Assembly: GCF_013363755.1 (NCBI RefSeq)
Contig: NZ_CP054840.1
Location: forward strand, 1,915,501-1,979,500
Direction: 5' to 3'
Length of the DNA stretch: 64,000 nucleotides
Source: Comamonas antarctica
Lineage (GTDB): Bacteria; Pseudomonadota; Gammaproteobacteria; Burkholderiales; Burkholderiaceae_C
Notes under the pieces: model-generated
Seen by the model: the letters and a program-made list of their open reading frames with translations, nothing else
What the model was told of the DNA's origin: nothing
Database searches by the model: none
Position numbers and translations under genes: made by a program
Shown: piece after piece, positions 8,797 to 18,608 of the stretch
How positions within the stretch are numbered: position 1 is the stretch's first letter
Layout: the number at the start of each line of letters is the position of its first letter

Positions 8797-10185
8797 GTGC
8801 AGCTGACACCTTCCATTTTCAAAGCCTATGACATCCGCGGCGTGGTGCCGAGCAGCCTGAATGAAGCCGTGGTGCGCGGCGTGGGCCTGGCATTCGGCCA
8901 AGCCGCGCGCGCCGAAGGGCAGACGGTGGTGGCCGTGGGCCGCGATGGCCGCCTGTCGGGGCCTGCACTCTCGGCGGCACTGATCGACGGCCTGGTGGCC
9001 GCGGGCATCGAGGTGATCGATATCGGCGTGGTCACCACGCCTATGCTTTATTTCGCCGCTGCCACGCTGTGCAACAGCGGTATCCAGGTCACGGGCAGCC
9101 ACAACCCCAAGGATTACAACGGACTGAAGATGGTGCTCAACGGCCGTGCCATCTACGGCGAGGAGATCCAGGCGCTGCGCCGCTGCATCGAGGATGAGTC
9201 CTGGGACCTGGTGCCCGGCGGCTCGGTGCGCCATGCCGATGTGCTCGACGAATACACGGCGCATATCGTCGGCGACGTGAAGCTGGCGCGGCCGATGAAG
9301 ATCGTGGTCGATTGCGGCAACGGCGTGGCCGGGGCAACGGCTCCGGGCATTTTCCGCGCGCTGGGCTGCGAGGTCATCGAGCTGTTCTCCGAAGTGGACG
9401 GCAACTTCCCCAACCACCATCCCGATCCCAGCAAGCCCGAGAACCTGCGCGACCTGATAGCCGCGCTGCAGGCCAGCGATGCCGAACTGGGGCTGGCCTT
9501 CGATGGCGACGGCGACCGGCTGGGCATCGTCACCAAGGATGGCAGCAATATCTTCCCCGACCGCCAGATGATGCTGTTTGCACGCGACGTCCTGTCGCGC
9601 GTGCCGGGTGGCCGCATCGTGTTCGATGTCAAGTGCAGCCAGCGCCTTGCGCCCGCGATTCGCGAGGCCGGCGGCGAGGCGGTGATGTTCAAGACCGGAC
9701 ATTCGCTGATCAAGGCGCGCATGAAGGAGCTCGACTCCCCGCTGGGCGGCGAGATGAGCGGCCATATCTTCTTCAAGGAGCGCTGGTTTGGTTTCGACGA
9801 CGGCACCTACGCCGGCTGCCGCCTGCTGGAAATCGTCAGCCGCAGCGATGATCCGAGCGCGTTGCTCAATGCGCTGCCGACCAGCCATTCCACGCCCGAA
9901 CTCAATGTCACCTGCGCCGAAGGCGAGCCGCACCGCCTCACGGCCGAACTGCAGGCACTCGCGCAGAGCAGCTTTGCGGCGCCCGCGGAACTCAACACCA
10001 TCGATGGCCTGCGCGTCGACTGGCCTGATGGCTTCGGCCTGATCCGCGCCAGCAACACCACGCCGGTGCTGGTGCTGCGCTTCGAAGGCCACACGCCCGA
10101 GGCGCTGCAGCGCATCGAAGGCGAAATGCTGGCGCTTCTCGAGCGCGTCAAACCCGGCGCCCAAGTCGGCAGCGCTAGCCACTGA
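8797..10185 (+). CDS. Phosphomannomutase/phosphoglucomutase
   Basis: This 462-residue enzyme interconverts hexose 1- and 6-phosphates and supplies precursors for surface polysaccharides. The four family signatures are present: phosphoserine loop VTGSHNPKDYNG (Ser101), metal loop DGDGDRLG, sugar-binding GEMSGH and the phosphate-binding RASNTTPVLVLRF at the C-terminus. The start is GTG at 8797; no earlier start in frame gives family similarity. The size and domain pattern match the AlgC/ManB-type bifunctional mutases. A lipid A-Kdo gene (waaA) follows after a 190-base gap that holds a dispersed repeat. Confidence 0.93.
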   Translation: MQLTPSIFKAYDIRGVVPSSLNEAVVRGVGLAFGQAARAEGQTVVAVGRDGRLSGPALSAALIDGLVAAGIEVIDIGVVTTPMLYFAAATLCNSGIQVTGSHNPKDYNGLKMVLNGRAIYGEEIQALRRCIEDESWDLVPGGSVRHADVLDEYTAHIVGDVKLARPMKIVVDCGNGVAGATAPGIFRALGCEVIELFSEVDGNFPNHHPDPSKPENLRDLIAALQASDAELGLAFDGDGDRLGIVTKDGSNIFPDRQMMLFARDVLSRVPGGRIVFDVKCSQRLAPAIREAGGEAVMFKTGHSLIKARMKELDSPLGGEMSGHIFFKERWFGFDDGTYAGCRLLEIVSRSDDPSALLNALPTSHSTPELNVTCAEGEPHRLTAELQALAQSSFAAPAELNTIDGLRVDWPDGFGLIRASNTTPVLVLRFEGHTPEALQRIEGEMLALLERVKPGAQVGSASH

Positions 10186-10188
10186 ATG

Positions 10189-10320
10189 AAGCACCCCCTG
10201 AGCCGCTGCGCCGGATGGCCGGCCCCGTCTTCCCCCTCTCATCCTTCGGTGGAGGGGGACGGCAGCCTCGCTGCGGGGCGGCCCTTGCTCGCTGCCCCCA
10301 CGCTGGAGCACGCCAGTTTC
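10189..10320. repeat. Dispersed intergenic repeat with CCCCCTC/GAGGGGG hairpin
   Basis: The gap between the mutase and waaA holds a GC-rich element beginning CACCCCCTGAGCCGCTGCGC. It has a hairpin with CCCCCTC pairing to GAGGGGG across a 14-base loop, followed by a GCCTCGCTGCGGGGCGG stretch. From general knowledge this sequence type recurs between genes in Comamonadaceae genomes. I see only this one copy in the window, so the repeat status is from knowledge, not from comparison here. Confidence 0.55.
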
Positions 10321-10376
10321 AAAGCGCCTGTGCAAGTCGAAGTGCAATGGTCAGCCAGGTTGGGTGGAAGCGTGCA

Positions 10377-11699
10377 ATGAATTTCGTTCTGGCGCTGTAT
10401 TCGGCGCTGACCTGGGCGGGCCAGCCGCTGCTGCGGCGCAAGCTGCGCCAGCGGGCCCTTGCCGAACCCGGCTATGGCCTGCGTGTCGAAGAGCGCTTTG
10501 GCCACTACACGCCCGAAAGCCTCGGACGCGACGGCGCGGGACGCTGGATCTGGGTGCATGCGGTGTCGCTGGGCGAGACCCGCGCCGCTGCCATCCTGAT
10601 CGAGGCGCTGCGCGCGCGCATGCCGGGCATGCGCCTGCTGCTGACACATGGCACGGCCACGGGCCGCGCCGAGGGTGCGAAGCTGCTGCAGCCGGGCGAC
10701 CTGCAGGTCTGGCAACCCTGGGACACGCATGCGGCCGCCACCCGGTTCATCACGCAGTTCCGCCCGGCGGTGGGCGTGCTGATGGAAACCGAGGTCTGGC
10801 CCATCCTGGCCGCGGTCTGCCGCGCGCAGGGCGTGCCGCTGGCGCTGGCCAATGCGCGCCTCAACGCGAAGTCGCTGGACAAAGCCTTGAAGCTGTCGGC
10901 ATTGTCGATGCCGGCCTACCAGTCACTGGCCGCGGTGTGGGCCCAGACCCAGGCCGATGCGCAGCGCTTGCGCGCGCTCGCGGCGCCGGTGCGCGCCGTG
11001 CTGGGCAATCTCAAGTTCGACGTGCTGCCCGACGCCGCGCTGCTTGCGCAGGGCGCGCAGTGGCGCCAGCGCTCGGCGCGTCCCGTGGTGATGCTGGCGA
11101 GCAGCCGCGAAGGCGAGGAGGCGATGTTCATCGACGCCTTGCGCCGGCTGGGCGCGCAGGCGCTCAAAGTCCAGTGGCTGCTCGTGCCGCGCCATCCGCA
11201 GCGCTTCGACGCCGTGGCGCTCGCGCTGCAGGCCGCCGGACTGCGCGTGTCGCGGCGCAGCGAATGGCTGGGTGCGCCGCCGCGCGCGCTGGCGCAGGCC
11301 GGGGAAGAGTGCCTGTGGCTGGGCGACTCGCTGGGGGAAATGCCGCTGTATTACGCGATGGCCGATGCCGCGCTGCTGGGCGGCAGCTTTGCGCCCCTGG
11401 GCGGACAGAACCTGATAGAAGCTGCTGCCTGCGGCTGCCCGATGCTGGTCGGACCGTCGACCTTCAACTTCGCCGAAGCCGCGGAGCTCGCCTGTGCCGC
11501 AGGCGCGGCGCAGCGCGTACCGGATCTCGATGCGGGATTGCAAGCCGCGTTGGCCCTGGTGCACGACGTGGCCGCGCGCAAGGCGGCCGTCGCGCACTGC
11601 CTCGCGTTTGCCCAGGCGCACCGCGGCGCGGCGCAGGCCACCGCCGCGGCCATCGAGCAACTGATGCACGCCTGGAGCGGCGCCGCGCCTCAGCGCTGA
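10377..11699 (+). CDS. waaA: 3-deoxy-D-manno-octulosonic acid (Kdo) transferase
   Basis: This 440-residue GT-B glycosyltransferase adds Kdo to lipid A precursor on the inner face of the inner membrane. It has an N-terminal membrane-anchoring segment (MNFVLALYSALTWAGQPLL), the WVHAVSLGETRAA motif, the LLTHGTATGR loop, METEVWP, and a C-terminal nucleotide-sugar half with LLGGSFAPLGGQNLIEAAACG. The frame is open upstream through the repeat element, but the ATG at 10377 gives the family N-terminus. It converges on and overlaps the tolC-like gene by 10 bases. Confidence 0.95.
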   Translation: MNFVLALYSALTWAGQPLLRRKLRQRALAEPGYGLRVEERFGHYTPESLGRDGAGRWIWVHAVSLGETRAAAILIEALRARMPGMRLLLTHGTATGRAEGAKLLQPGDLQVWQPWDTHAAATRFITQFRPAVGVLMETEVWPILAAVCRAQGVPLALANARLNAKSLDKALKLSALSMPAYQSLAAVWAQTQADAQRLRALAAPVRAVLGNLKFDVLPDAALLAQGAQWRQRSARPVVMLASSREGEEAMFIDALRRLGAQALKVQWLLVPRHPQRFDAVALALQAAGLRVSRRSEWLGAPPRALAQAGEECLWLGDSLGEMPLYYAMADAALLGGSFAPLGGQNLIEAAACGCPMLVGPSTFNFAEAAELACAAGAAQRVPDLDAGLQAALALVHDVAARKAAVAHCLAFAQAHRGAAQATAAAIEQLMHAWSGAAPQR

Positions 11700-13102
11700 G
11701 GCGCCGGCGCGCGCGCTGCGGGCAGGGGCGCGGCGGGCTGTTCGGCCGGCGTGCTGGCCAGCAGCGCATTGACGGCCAGCAGGTCGTCGCTGCTCAGGGT
11801 GCCGGCCGCCTGGCGCAGCTTGAGCTGGCCCATGATCAGGTTGTAGCGGGCCAGCGCCAGATCGCGCTTGGTCTGATACAGCTGGCTTTGCGCATTGAGC
11901 ACATCGATGTTGATGCGCACGCCGACTTCATAGCCCAGGCGGTTGGCGTCCAGCGCGCTCTGGCTCGATGCCTCGGCGGCTTCAAGCGCCTTGATCTGGC
12001 CCTGGCCGGACTGCACGCCGAGGAACGCGGCGCGCGTGTTCTGTGCAATGCCGCGGCGCGCGTTGTCGAGATCGGCTTCGGCCTTGCGCTCGAGCGACAG
12101 CGTTTCCTTGACGCGGTTTTGCACCGAGAATCCCGCAAACAGCGGCAGGTTCAACTGCACGCCCACGCTGGCCACCTTGGCGCGGTAGCCGTTTTGCGGC
12201 GCGGTGATGGTGCCCTGCGGGTTGTTGTTGACGCTGTAGCCGGCTTGCAGGTCGACGGTGGGCAGATGGCCGGTTTCGGCCTTGCGCGTTTCCAGCCGTG
12301 CCACGTCGAGCGCGAGCTGCGCCTGGCGCAGCTGCGGCTGCGTGTCCTGCGAGACATCGACCCAGGCCTGGGGATCGGCCGGCGCGAGCGGCGGCAGCAC
12401 CACCGGCTGGGCCAGCGGCAGCGGCCGCACGCCAGGCATGCCCACCAGCTGCTCCAGGGCCAGGCGCTTGACGTGCAGATCGTTCTCGGCGGCGATTTCC
12501 TGCGCCACGATCAGATCGAAGCGCGCCTGCGCCTCGCGTGAGTCGGTGATGGTCGCGTTGCCGACATCGAAATTGCGCTGCGCGAAAGCCAGTTGCTGCG
12601 CCACCGCCTCCTTTTGTGCCTGCACGAAGCGCAGCGAGTCCTCGGCGCCCAGCACGTCGAAATAGGCCTGGCTGGTGCGCACGATCAGCTCCTGCTCCGC
12701 GGCATCGCGCTGCGCCACCGCGATCTCGAAGCTGCGCTGGCCCTGGTGGAAGGTGATCAGGTTCGCGGGCCGGTACAGCGGCTGCGCCGCGCTCAGCGCC
12801 GCGCTCTGGCTGCTGGCGTTGAGCGTGAACTCCGGCCGGCTGACTTCGGTGCGCGCGCGGCTGGCACCGGCCTGCAGGCCCACCGACGGCAACAGGCCCG
12901 CGCGCGCCTGCTCCGAGCGGCTGTAGGCCGCGTCGGTCTCGGCCTGGCGTGCCTGCCAGGTGGCGTCGTAGCCGCGCGCGTGCTCCATGAGTTCCAGCAG
13001 GCTTTGCGCCGGCGCCAGCGGCGCGAACGCCAGCGTGGCGAGAAGCGTGGCGGCAGAGCGCCGGAAGGAGGGCGGGACACGCAGCGTGCGGGCCAGGAGC
13101 AT
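11690..13102 (-). CDS. TolC family outer membrane efflux protein
   Basis: This 470-residue outer-membrane channel protein begins with a signal peptide (cleavage likely after APAQ near residue 33). Two repeated long coiled-coil halves follow, typical of TolC/OEP proteins, with family segments such as SLLELMEHARGYDATWQA and AYFDVLGAEDSLRFVQAQKE near residue 150. A Pro/Ala-rich C-terminal tail is not conserved. It is last in a pcm-rhodanese-tolC block, ten bases after the rhodanese gene. It may serve the RND pump encoded just upstream, although other pumps could use it too. Confidence 0.93.
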   Translation of the reverse strand: MLLARTLRVPPSFRRSAATLLATLAFAPLAPAQSLLELMEHARGYDATWQARQAETDAAYSRSEQARAGLLPSVGLQAGASRARTEVSRPEFTLNASSQSAALSAAQPLYRPANLITFHQGQRSFEIAVAQRDAAEQELIVRTSQAYFDVLGAEDSLRFVQAQKEAVAQQLAFAQRNFDVGNATITDSREAQARFDLIVAQEIAAENDLHVKRLALEQLVGMPGVRPLPLAQPVVLPPLAPADPQAWVDVSQDTQPQLRQAQLALDVARLETRKAETGHLPTVDLQAGYSVNNNPQGTITAPQNGYRAKVASVGVQLNLPLFAGFSVQNRVKETLSLERKAEADLDNARRGIAQNTRAAFLGVQSGQGQIKALEAAEASSQSALDANRLGYEVGVRINIDVLNAQSQLYQTKRDLALARYNLIMGQLKLRQAAGTLSSDDLLAVNALLASTPAEQPAAPLPAARAPAPQR

Positions 13103-13112
13103 GGAGGGCTTT

Positions 13113-13463
13113 CTAGTACAACGGAACTTGGGGGTCGCGCTCGCGCGACCAGGCGTCGATGCCGCCCGTGATGTTGGTCACCTGCTCGAACCCCTGGTTC
13201 AGCAGGAACATGCCGACATGCATGCTGCGCATGCCGTGGTGGCACAGGCAGGCGACGGGACGCTCGAAATCAAGCTCCTGCTGGCGCGCGGGAATTTCCT
13301 GCATGGGAATGCGCACCAGCTCGAAGCCGTCGGGCGTGATGCTGGCCGTCGCGCATTCCCAGGGTTCGCGCACGTCGAGCACCAGCGGCGTGACGCCCTG
13401 GGCCCGGCATTGCTCGAGCCATTGATCGAATTGCGCGGGGCGGACCTGGGCTAGCGTGGTCAT
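13113..13463 (-). CDS. Single-domain rhodanese-like protein
   Basis: This 116-residue cytoplasmic protein is one rhodanese domain. The catalytic loop is CHHGMRS with Cys74; an N-terminal VLDVREPWE and a C-terminal NITGGIDAWSREVD-type ending (here GGIDAWSRERDP) complete the fold. Such proteins transfer sulfane sulfur, but the acceptor is unknown. It starts two bases after the pcm stop and precedes tolC by ten bases, a conserved order in related genomes, so the three genes are probably co-transcribed. Confidence 0.93.
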   Translation of the reverse strand: MTTLAQVRPAQFDQWLEQCRAQGVTPLVLDVREPWECATASITPDGFELVRIPMQEIPARQQELDFERPVACLCHHGMRSMHVGMFLLNQGFEQVTNITGGIDAWSRERDPQVPLY

Positions 13464-13464
13464 C

Positions 13465-14175
13465 TCAGAACTTGAACGGCGAAGGTTCGGCGAAACCGTG
13501 CAGGCGCGCGGCCATCGTGTCCCAGGGGGAGATGGTCTCGAAATCGTGGCCCTTGCGGCGCACGAAGGTGGCGCGCATCACGGGCTGCTGGCCGACGATG
13601 GCGCCCAGGCGGCCGCCTTCGGTCAGGTGCTGCAGCAGCGCGGCGGGCACTTCGGCGACCGAGCCGCTGAGCACGATCACATCGAACGGGCCTTCGGGCA
13701 GCGCGTCGGTGGCGCCATCGGCCAGGCGCACGTTGGCGTTGGTGACGCCCGCGCCGGCGAGGTTCTCGCGCGCCATCTCGGCCAGCTCGGGCACGATTTC
13801 CAGGCTGAGGACTTCGCGGCCCAGGTGGGCCAGCAGCGCGGCCATGTAGCCCGAACCGGCGCCGATCTCCAGGATCTTGTCGGTGGGCTTGACGTTCAGG
13901 TCCTGCAGCATGCGCGCTTCGACGCGCGGCGCCTGCATGGTCCAGCCCTTGGCCGCGGCTTCCTCGGGCGTGCCGTGCAGCGGAATCTCGATGTCCATGA
14001 AGGCCAGGCCTTCGTGCTCGGGTGGCACGAACAGCTCGCGCGGCACCTCGGTCAGCGTGTCCAGCACGTTCTGCTCGAGCACGTTCCAGGGGCGGATTTG
14101 CTGCTGGATCATGTTGAAGCGGGCCTGCTCGATGGGATCGGCGGCGTTGGCTGAGGTGTTCAGGGGCATGTTCAT
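13465..14175 (-). CDS. pcm: Protein-L-isoaspartate O-methyltransferase family protein
   Basis: This 236-residue SAM-dependent methyltransferase belongs to the family that repairs isoaspartyl residues in aged proteins. The N-terminal NMIQQQIRPWNVL and the SAM-binding motif ILEIGAGSGYMAALLA are clear, followed by the DVIVLSGSVAEVP strand. The classical Ser/Thr-rich active loop of E. coli Pcm is altered, so repair activity is not certain. ATG 14175 is preceded by GGAG. The gene leads the pcm-rhodanese-tolC block, 65 bases after the RND permease gene. Confidence 0.88.
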   Translation of the reverse strand: MNMPLNTSANAADPIEQARFNMIQQQIRPWNVLEQNVLDTLTEVPRELFVPPEHEGLAFMDIEIPLHGTPEEAAAKGWTMQAPRVEARMLQDLNVKPTDKILEIGAGSGYMAALLAHLGREVLSLEIVPELAEMARENLAGAGVTNANVRLADGATDALPEGPFDVIVLSGSVAEVPAALLQHLTEGGRLGAIVGQQPVMRATFVRRKGHDFETISPWDTMAARLHGFAEPSPFKF

Positions 14176-14240
14176 GGGGTTACTCCGGGAAAGGCAGATC
14201 GCGACAAACCTTTGATTCTACGAGCGAGTGGGGCCAGGTT

Positions 14241-17200
14241 TCAGTCCGGGCCCGGTTTGTGGCGTGTTCGACCCATGAGGCGCCGCGCCCAGGCCGCGAG
14301 ATCGTCCATGTAGCAGTACATGACCGGCACCACCACCAGCGTCAGCAGCGACGAGGTGATCACGCCGCCAATGACCGCCTGGCCCATGGGGGCGCGCTGC
14401 TCCGAGCCTTCGGTGACGGCCAGCGCCAGCGGCAGCATGCCGAAGATCATGGCCAGCGTGGTCATCAGGATGGGGCGCAGGCGCACGCGCGCGGCCAGCA
14501 GCAGCGCGGGCTCGCGCGCCAGGCCGGCGACGGTCTCGCCGGTGGCGGGGTCGACATGGTCGGCGCGCGCGCGGATGGCGAAATCCACCAGCAAGATCGC
14601 ATTCTTCGTCACCAGCCCCATCAGCATGATCACGCCGATCATCGAGAACATCGACAGCGCCGAGCCGAACAGCAGCAGCGCCAGCACCACGCCGATCAGC
14701 GTGAGCGGCAGGGCGGTCATGAGCGCCATCGGCTGCAGGAAGCTGCGGAACTGGCTGGCCAGGATCATGTAGATGAACACGATGGCCAGGCCCAGTGCCG
14801 ACAGCGCATAGCCGAAGGATTCGTCCATGTCCTTGGTGGCGCCGCTGAACTGGTAGCCGTAGCCGGGCGCGAAGGCCACGCCGGCCAGCGCCTTGCGGAT
14901 GTCGGCCGACACTTCGCCGACCGAGCGCAGCGAGGCATTGGCGGTGATCGCGACTTCGCGCGTGAGCGCGCGGCGGTTGATCTGGCTGGGTCCTGCCGAT
15001 TCGCGAATTTCGGCCACCTGGTCGAGCCGCACGTTGTGCCGCGTGCCGTCCTGGGACGTGACCAGCAGCGGCAGGCGTCCGAGCTGCAGCGGCGAGAGCC
15101 GGTCCTCGGGCGCGAGGCGCAGTTGCACGTCGTAGGTCTCGTCGTTGCTGGCGCGCCAGTTGCCCACGTCCTGGCCGGCGAGCAGCGTGCGCAGCGCCGT
15201 GGCCACCGCGCCCGTGCTGAGGCCCAGGTCCGACGCGGCGTCGCGCTTGATGGCCAGCTGCACGCGCGGCGTATCGCTCTCGAGGCTCGATTCGACATCG
15301 ACCAGGCCGGGAATGCCTTGCAGCCGCGCCAGCACCTGCTCGTTGAGGCGGCCAAGTTCGGCGAGATCCTGCCCCTGCAGCGAGAACGCGATCTGCTTTT
15401 GGCCGCCCACCGGCTCGAGCAGGCCGACCTGGGTCACGGTGATGCCCGCGATCTGGCGCAGCTGCGCGCGCAGATCGATGGCCAGCGCCTCGACGCTGCG
15501 CGTGCGCTCCTTGCGGTCGCTCAGGCGCACATAGATGCTGGCATGGGTCTTGCCGCGCGCCGCGCCCGTATTGATCGTGGCGAGCGTGTAGCGCACCTCG
15601 GGCAGCGCGCGGATCAGCGCCTCGACCTGCCGCGCCTTGGCCTCGGTGGCCTCGATCGAGCTGCCCTGGGGCGTATGGAACTGCACCGTGGTCTCGGAGA
15701 AATCGGCCTTGGGCACGAACTCGGTGCCCAGCAGCGGCACCATCATCACGCTGGCGGCAAAGATCGCCAGCGCACTGACTGCTGTCGCGAGCCGGTGGCC
15801 CAGCGCCCAGCGCAGGATCTGTTCGTAGAACCGGGCCAACTGTTCGGTGGCGCGGTCGAACCACGCCGTGACGCGGCCGATGCTGCGGTCGTAGAGGCTC
15901 CTGCCGCGGGGCGCGGCGGCGCTGTCGCCATGCACGCTGGGGTCGTGCCATACGCTCGACAGCATGGGGTCGAGCGTGAAGCTGACGAACATCGAGATCA
16001 GCACCGCGACCACGATGGTCAGGCCGAACTCATGGAAGAACTTGCCGATGATGCCCTGCATGAAACCGATGGGCAGGAACACCGCGACGATGGACAGTGT
16101 CGTGGCCAGCACGGCCAGGCCGATCTCCTGCGTGCCGTCCATGGCCGCCGCATACGCGGACTTGCCCATCTGCAGGTGGCGCACGATGTTCTCGCGCACC
16201 ACGATCGCATCGTCGATCAGCAGGCCCACGCACAGCGACAGTGCCATCAGCGTCACCATGTTGATGGAGAAACCGAACCAGTACATGAACAGGAAGGTGC
16301 CGATCAGCGCGATCGGCAGCGTGAGCCCGGTGATGACCGTCGAGCGCCAGGAGTTGAGGAACAGGAAGACGATCAGCACCGTGAGCACCGCGCCCTCGAT
16401 CAGCGTCTGGCGCACGTTGTCCACGGCGACGCGTATCGGCCGCGACATGTCGCCGATGGTCTCCAGCCGCACGCCCGGCGGCAGCTCGGCCTGCATCGCG
16501 GCCACCGCGCGGCGCAGGCCCTCGACCACCTCGATGGTGTTGTCGCCCTGGGCCTTCTGCACCGTCAGCAGCAGGCTGCGCTGGCCGTTGAACAGCGCCA
16601 GGCTCTCGACCTCCTGCGCGCCGTCGAGCACGCGCGCCAGTTGTCCCAGCCGCACGGCGCCGCCCTGGCGCCGGGCCACGATGATGTCGGCAAAGTCCTC
16701 GGGGCGCTGCATGCGCGCGTCGATCTGCACCATGCGCTCCTGCGCGAGCGAGCGCACCGCGCCCACGGGCAGGTCCTGGTTCTCGCTGCGCACCGCCTGC
16801 GCGACCTGGTCGACGCTGATGCCGAAGGCTTCCAGCGCCTGCGGATCGAGATAGAGGTTGATTTCGCGCGGCGTCGCGCCCACGAGATTGACGGCGCCGA
16901 CGCCGCGCACGTTTTCCAGGCGTTTCTTCAGCACCTGGTCGGCCCAGGTCGTGAGCTCGATGGCCGTCGGCGCCTTCAGGGAAGCCTGCGCTGTGGCCGC
17001 AGGCAGCACGGCCAGCGACCATACCGGTGCATCGGCGGGGTCGAAGCGCTGCACGCGCGGCTCCTCGACCTCGTCTCGCAGCAGCGGACGTACCGCGGCC
17101 ACCTTCTCGCGCACATCCTCCGCGGCCTGGCGGCCGTCGATCTGCAGCTGGAACTCGATGATCACCACGCTGGTGCCCGCATAGCTGCGCGAGGTCAGCG

Positions 17201-17435
17201 CGTTGATGCCGGCAATCGAGTTCACCGCCTCCTCGATCTTGCGCGTGACTTCGCTCTCGACGATCTCGGGCGAGGCGCCCGGATAGGCCACGTTCACCAC
17301 CACCACCGGGAAGTCGACGTTGGGGAACTGGTCCACCTTGAGCCGCTGGTAGGAGAACATGCCCAGTACCAGCAACGCCACCATCACCATGGTGGCAAAC
17401 ACCGGGTTGTGCAGGCTGACTTTGGTGAACCACAT
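14241..17435 (-). CDS. RND efflux transporter permease (AcrB/HAE1 family)
   Basis: This 1064-residue inner-membrane proton-driven pump has the usual twelve transmembrane segments in two halves with two large periplasmic loops. The N-terminus SLHNPVFATMVMVALLVLG is typical, and the TM4 proton-relay motif LIDDAIVVREN contains the conserved Asp pair. The HAE1 family exports hydrophobic drugs, solvents or dyes. The start is 12 bases downstream of the adaptor stop, giving a TetR-adaptor-permease operon. A 1451-residue antisense open frame across this gene is an artefact of GC-rich codon use. Confidence 0.96.
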   Translation of the reverse strand: MWFTKVSLHNPVFATMVMVALLVLGMFSYQRLKVDQFPNVDFPVVVVNVAYPGASPEIVESEVTRKIEEAVNSIAGINALTSRSYAGTSVVIIEFQLQIDGRQAAEDVREKVAAVRPLLRDEVEEPRVQRFDPADAPVWSLAVLPAATAQASLKAPTAIELTTWADQVLKKRLENVRGVGAVNLVGATPREINLYLDPQALEAFGISVDQVAQAVRSENQDLPVGAVRSLAQERMVQIDARMQRPEDFADIIVARRQGGAVRLGQLARVLDGAQEVESLALFNGQRSLLLTVQKAQGDNTIEVVEGLRRAVAAMQAELPPGVRLETIGDMSRPIRVAVDNVRQTLIEGAVLTVLIVFLFLNSWRSTVITGLTLPIALIGTFLFMYWFGFSINMVTLMALSLCVGLLIDDAIVVRENIVRHLQMGKSAYAAAMDGTQEIGLAVLATTLSIVAVFLPIGFMQGIIGKFFHEFGLTIVVAVLISMFVSFTLDPMLSSVWHDPSVHGDSAAAPRGRSLYDRSIGRVTAWFDRATEQLARFYEQILRWALGHRLATAVSALAIFAASVMMVPLLGTEFVPKADFSETTVQFHTPQGSSIEATEAKARQVEALIRALPEVRYTLATINTGAARGKTHASIYVRLSDRKERTRSVEALAIDLRAQLRQIAGITVTQVGLLEPVGGQKQIAFSLQGQDLAELGRLNEQVLARLQGIPGLVDVESSLESDTPRVQLAIKRDAASDLGLSTGAVATALRTLLAGQDVGNWRASNDETYDVQLRLAPEDRLSPLQLGRLPLLVTSQDGTRHNVRLDQVAEIRESAGPSQINRRALTREVAITANASLRSVGEVSADIRKALAGVAFAPGYGYQFSGATKDMDESFGYALSALGLAIVFIYMILASQFRSFLQPMALMTALPLTLIGVVLALLLFGSALSMFSMIGVIMLMGLVTKNAILLVDFAIRARADHVDPATGETVAGLAREPALLLAARVRLRPILMTTLAMIFGMLPLALAVTEGSEQRAPMGQAVIGGVITSSLLTLVVVPVMYCYMDDLAAWARRLMGRTRHKPGPD

Positions 17436-17447
17436 GGCGCCGGGCCC

Positions 17448-18608
17448 TTATTTCGCGGCGGGGCTGCCGGCGATTTCCACCACCGTGCCCTCGCGCAGCG
17501 CACCCACGCCCGCGGCCACGACCTGGCTGCCTTCGGGCAGTCCCTCGACCGCGACCCAGGCCTGGCCGTCGACGAGCGCGCGCGCGCCCAGCGTCACGCT
17601 GCGGTGCACGATGGTCTGCCGGCCGTCGCCTGGCTGCAGCAGCTGCACATAGGGCTGGGGCTTGTCGGTGCGCACGGCATCGAGCGGCAGCACCAGCGGC
17701 GCCGGCGCCTGTTCGGTGGCGAGGTCGATCTGGCCTTGCAGGAACATGCCCGGGCGCAGCACCAGCGCCTGGCTCGGCTCGAGCTGCAGGTAGACCGGCA
17801 CGCTGCGCGTGGCAATGTCGGCCCGTGGGCTGACGCGCACCACGCGCGCCGCGAATTCCTGCGTGCTGCCATCGAGGTGCAGCCGCGCCGCGAGGCCGGG
17901 CCGCACCTGCAGCGAGTCGGCGGGGGGCAGTTGCGCGACGAGTTGCAGCTGGCGCAGGTCGACGATCTCCAGCACCCGGGTCTCCACGGCCACGCGCTCG
18001 CCGTTGTTCACGAGCCGCTGCGCCACCTGGCCGGCGATCGGGCTGCGCAGCACGGTATCGGCCACGGCCTTGCGCGCCACCTCGGCCTGGGCCAGCGCCG
18101 ACTGGTACTGCGCGTGCGCGGCCTGCAGATTCGCGTCGGAGGTGCGCAGCGCGGTCTGCGAGATGAAACCCTGATCGACCAGCGCCTGGTTGTTGCTGTG
18201 CAGCCGCTCCTGGATCGAGCGCTGCGCGCGCGCTGCCTCGGCCTCCTGCTGCGCCTGGCGCAATCGCGCGTTGGCATCGGCGGCGTCGATGCGCGCCAGC
18301 ACCTGGCCTGCCTGCACGCTATCGCCTTCGCGCACGCTCAGGTCCTGCAGGGTGCCGGCGACATACGCCTTGATGCTGGCTGCCTGCAGCGCCTCGAGCA
18401 CCCCGGAAACCGGCACGCCCAGCGGCAGCGCGCGCCGCTGCAGGCTCAGCACTTCGCTGGGCTGCAGGCGCAAAGCCACCGGCGCGGCGGTCGCCGCCTG
18501 CTGCACGGCCTGCTGCTGATGCTTGCGCGCCAACAAGGCGCGGCCGATACCGAGGGACAGGGCCAGCACGGCCACCAGGGCCAGGAGAATGAGTTTGCGG
18601 CGGGACAT
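17448..18608 (-). CDS. RND efflux periplasmic adaptor (membrane fusion protein)
   Basis: This 386-residue adaptor links the RND permease to an outer-membrane channel. An N-terminal membrane anchor (LILLALVAVLALSLGIG) is followed by the lipoyl-like/barrel-sandwich half with KAYVAGTLQDLSVREGDSV, an alpha-helical hairpin rich in Ala/Gln (about residues 115-165), and beta-barrel segments. It lies between the TetR gene (15 bases) and the permease (12 bases), consistent with one transcript. No lipobox cysteine is visible at the N-terminus. Confidence 0.94.
   Translation of the reverse strand: MSRRKLILLALVAVLALSLGIGRALLARKHQQQAVQQAATAAPVALRLQPSEVLSLQRRALPLGVPVSGVLEALQAASIKAYVAGTLQDLSVREGDSVQAGQVLARIDAADANARLRQAQQEAEAARAQRSIQERLHSNNQALVDQGFISQTALRTSDANLQAAHAQYQSALAQAEVARKAVADTVLRSPIAGQVAQRLVNNGERVAVETRVLEIVDLRQLQLVAQLPPADSLQVRPGLAARLHLDGSTQEFAARVVRVSPRADIATRSVPVYLQLEPSQALVLRPGMFLQGQIDLATEQAPAPLVLPLDAVRTDKPQPYVQLLQPGDGRQTIVHRSVTLGARALVDGQAWVAVEGLPEGSQVVAAGVGALREGTVVEIAGSPAAK

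Noticed and set aside
10364..12541. A 725-residue open frame across waaA and tolC
   Set aside because: It is out of frame with waaA and antisense to tolC, and shows no family motif.
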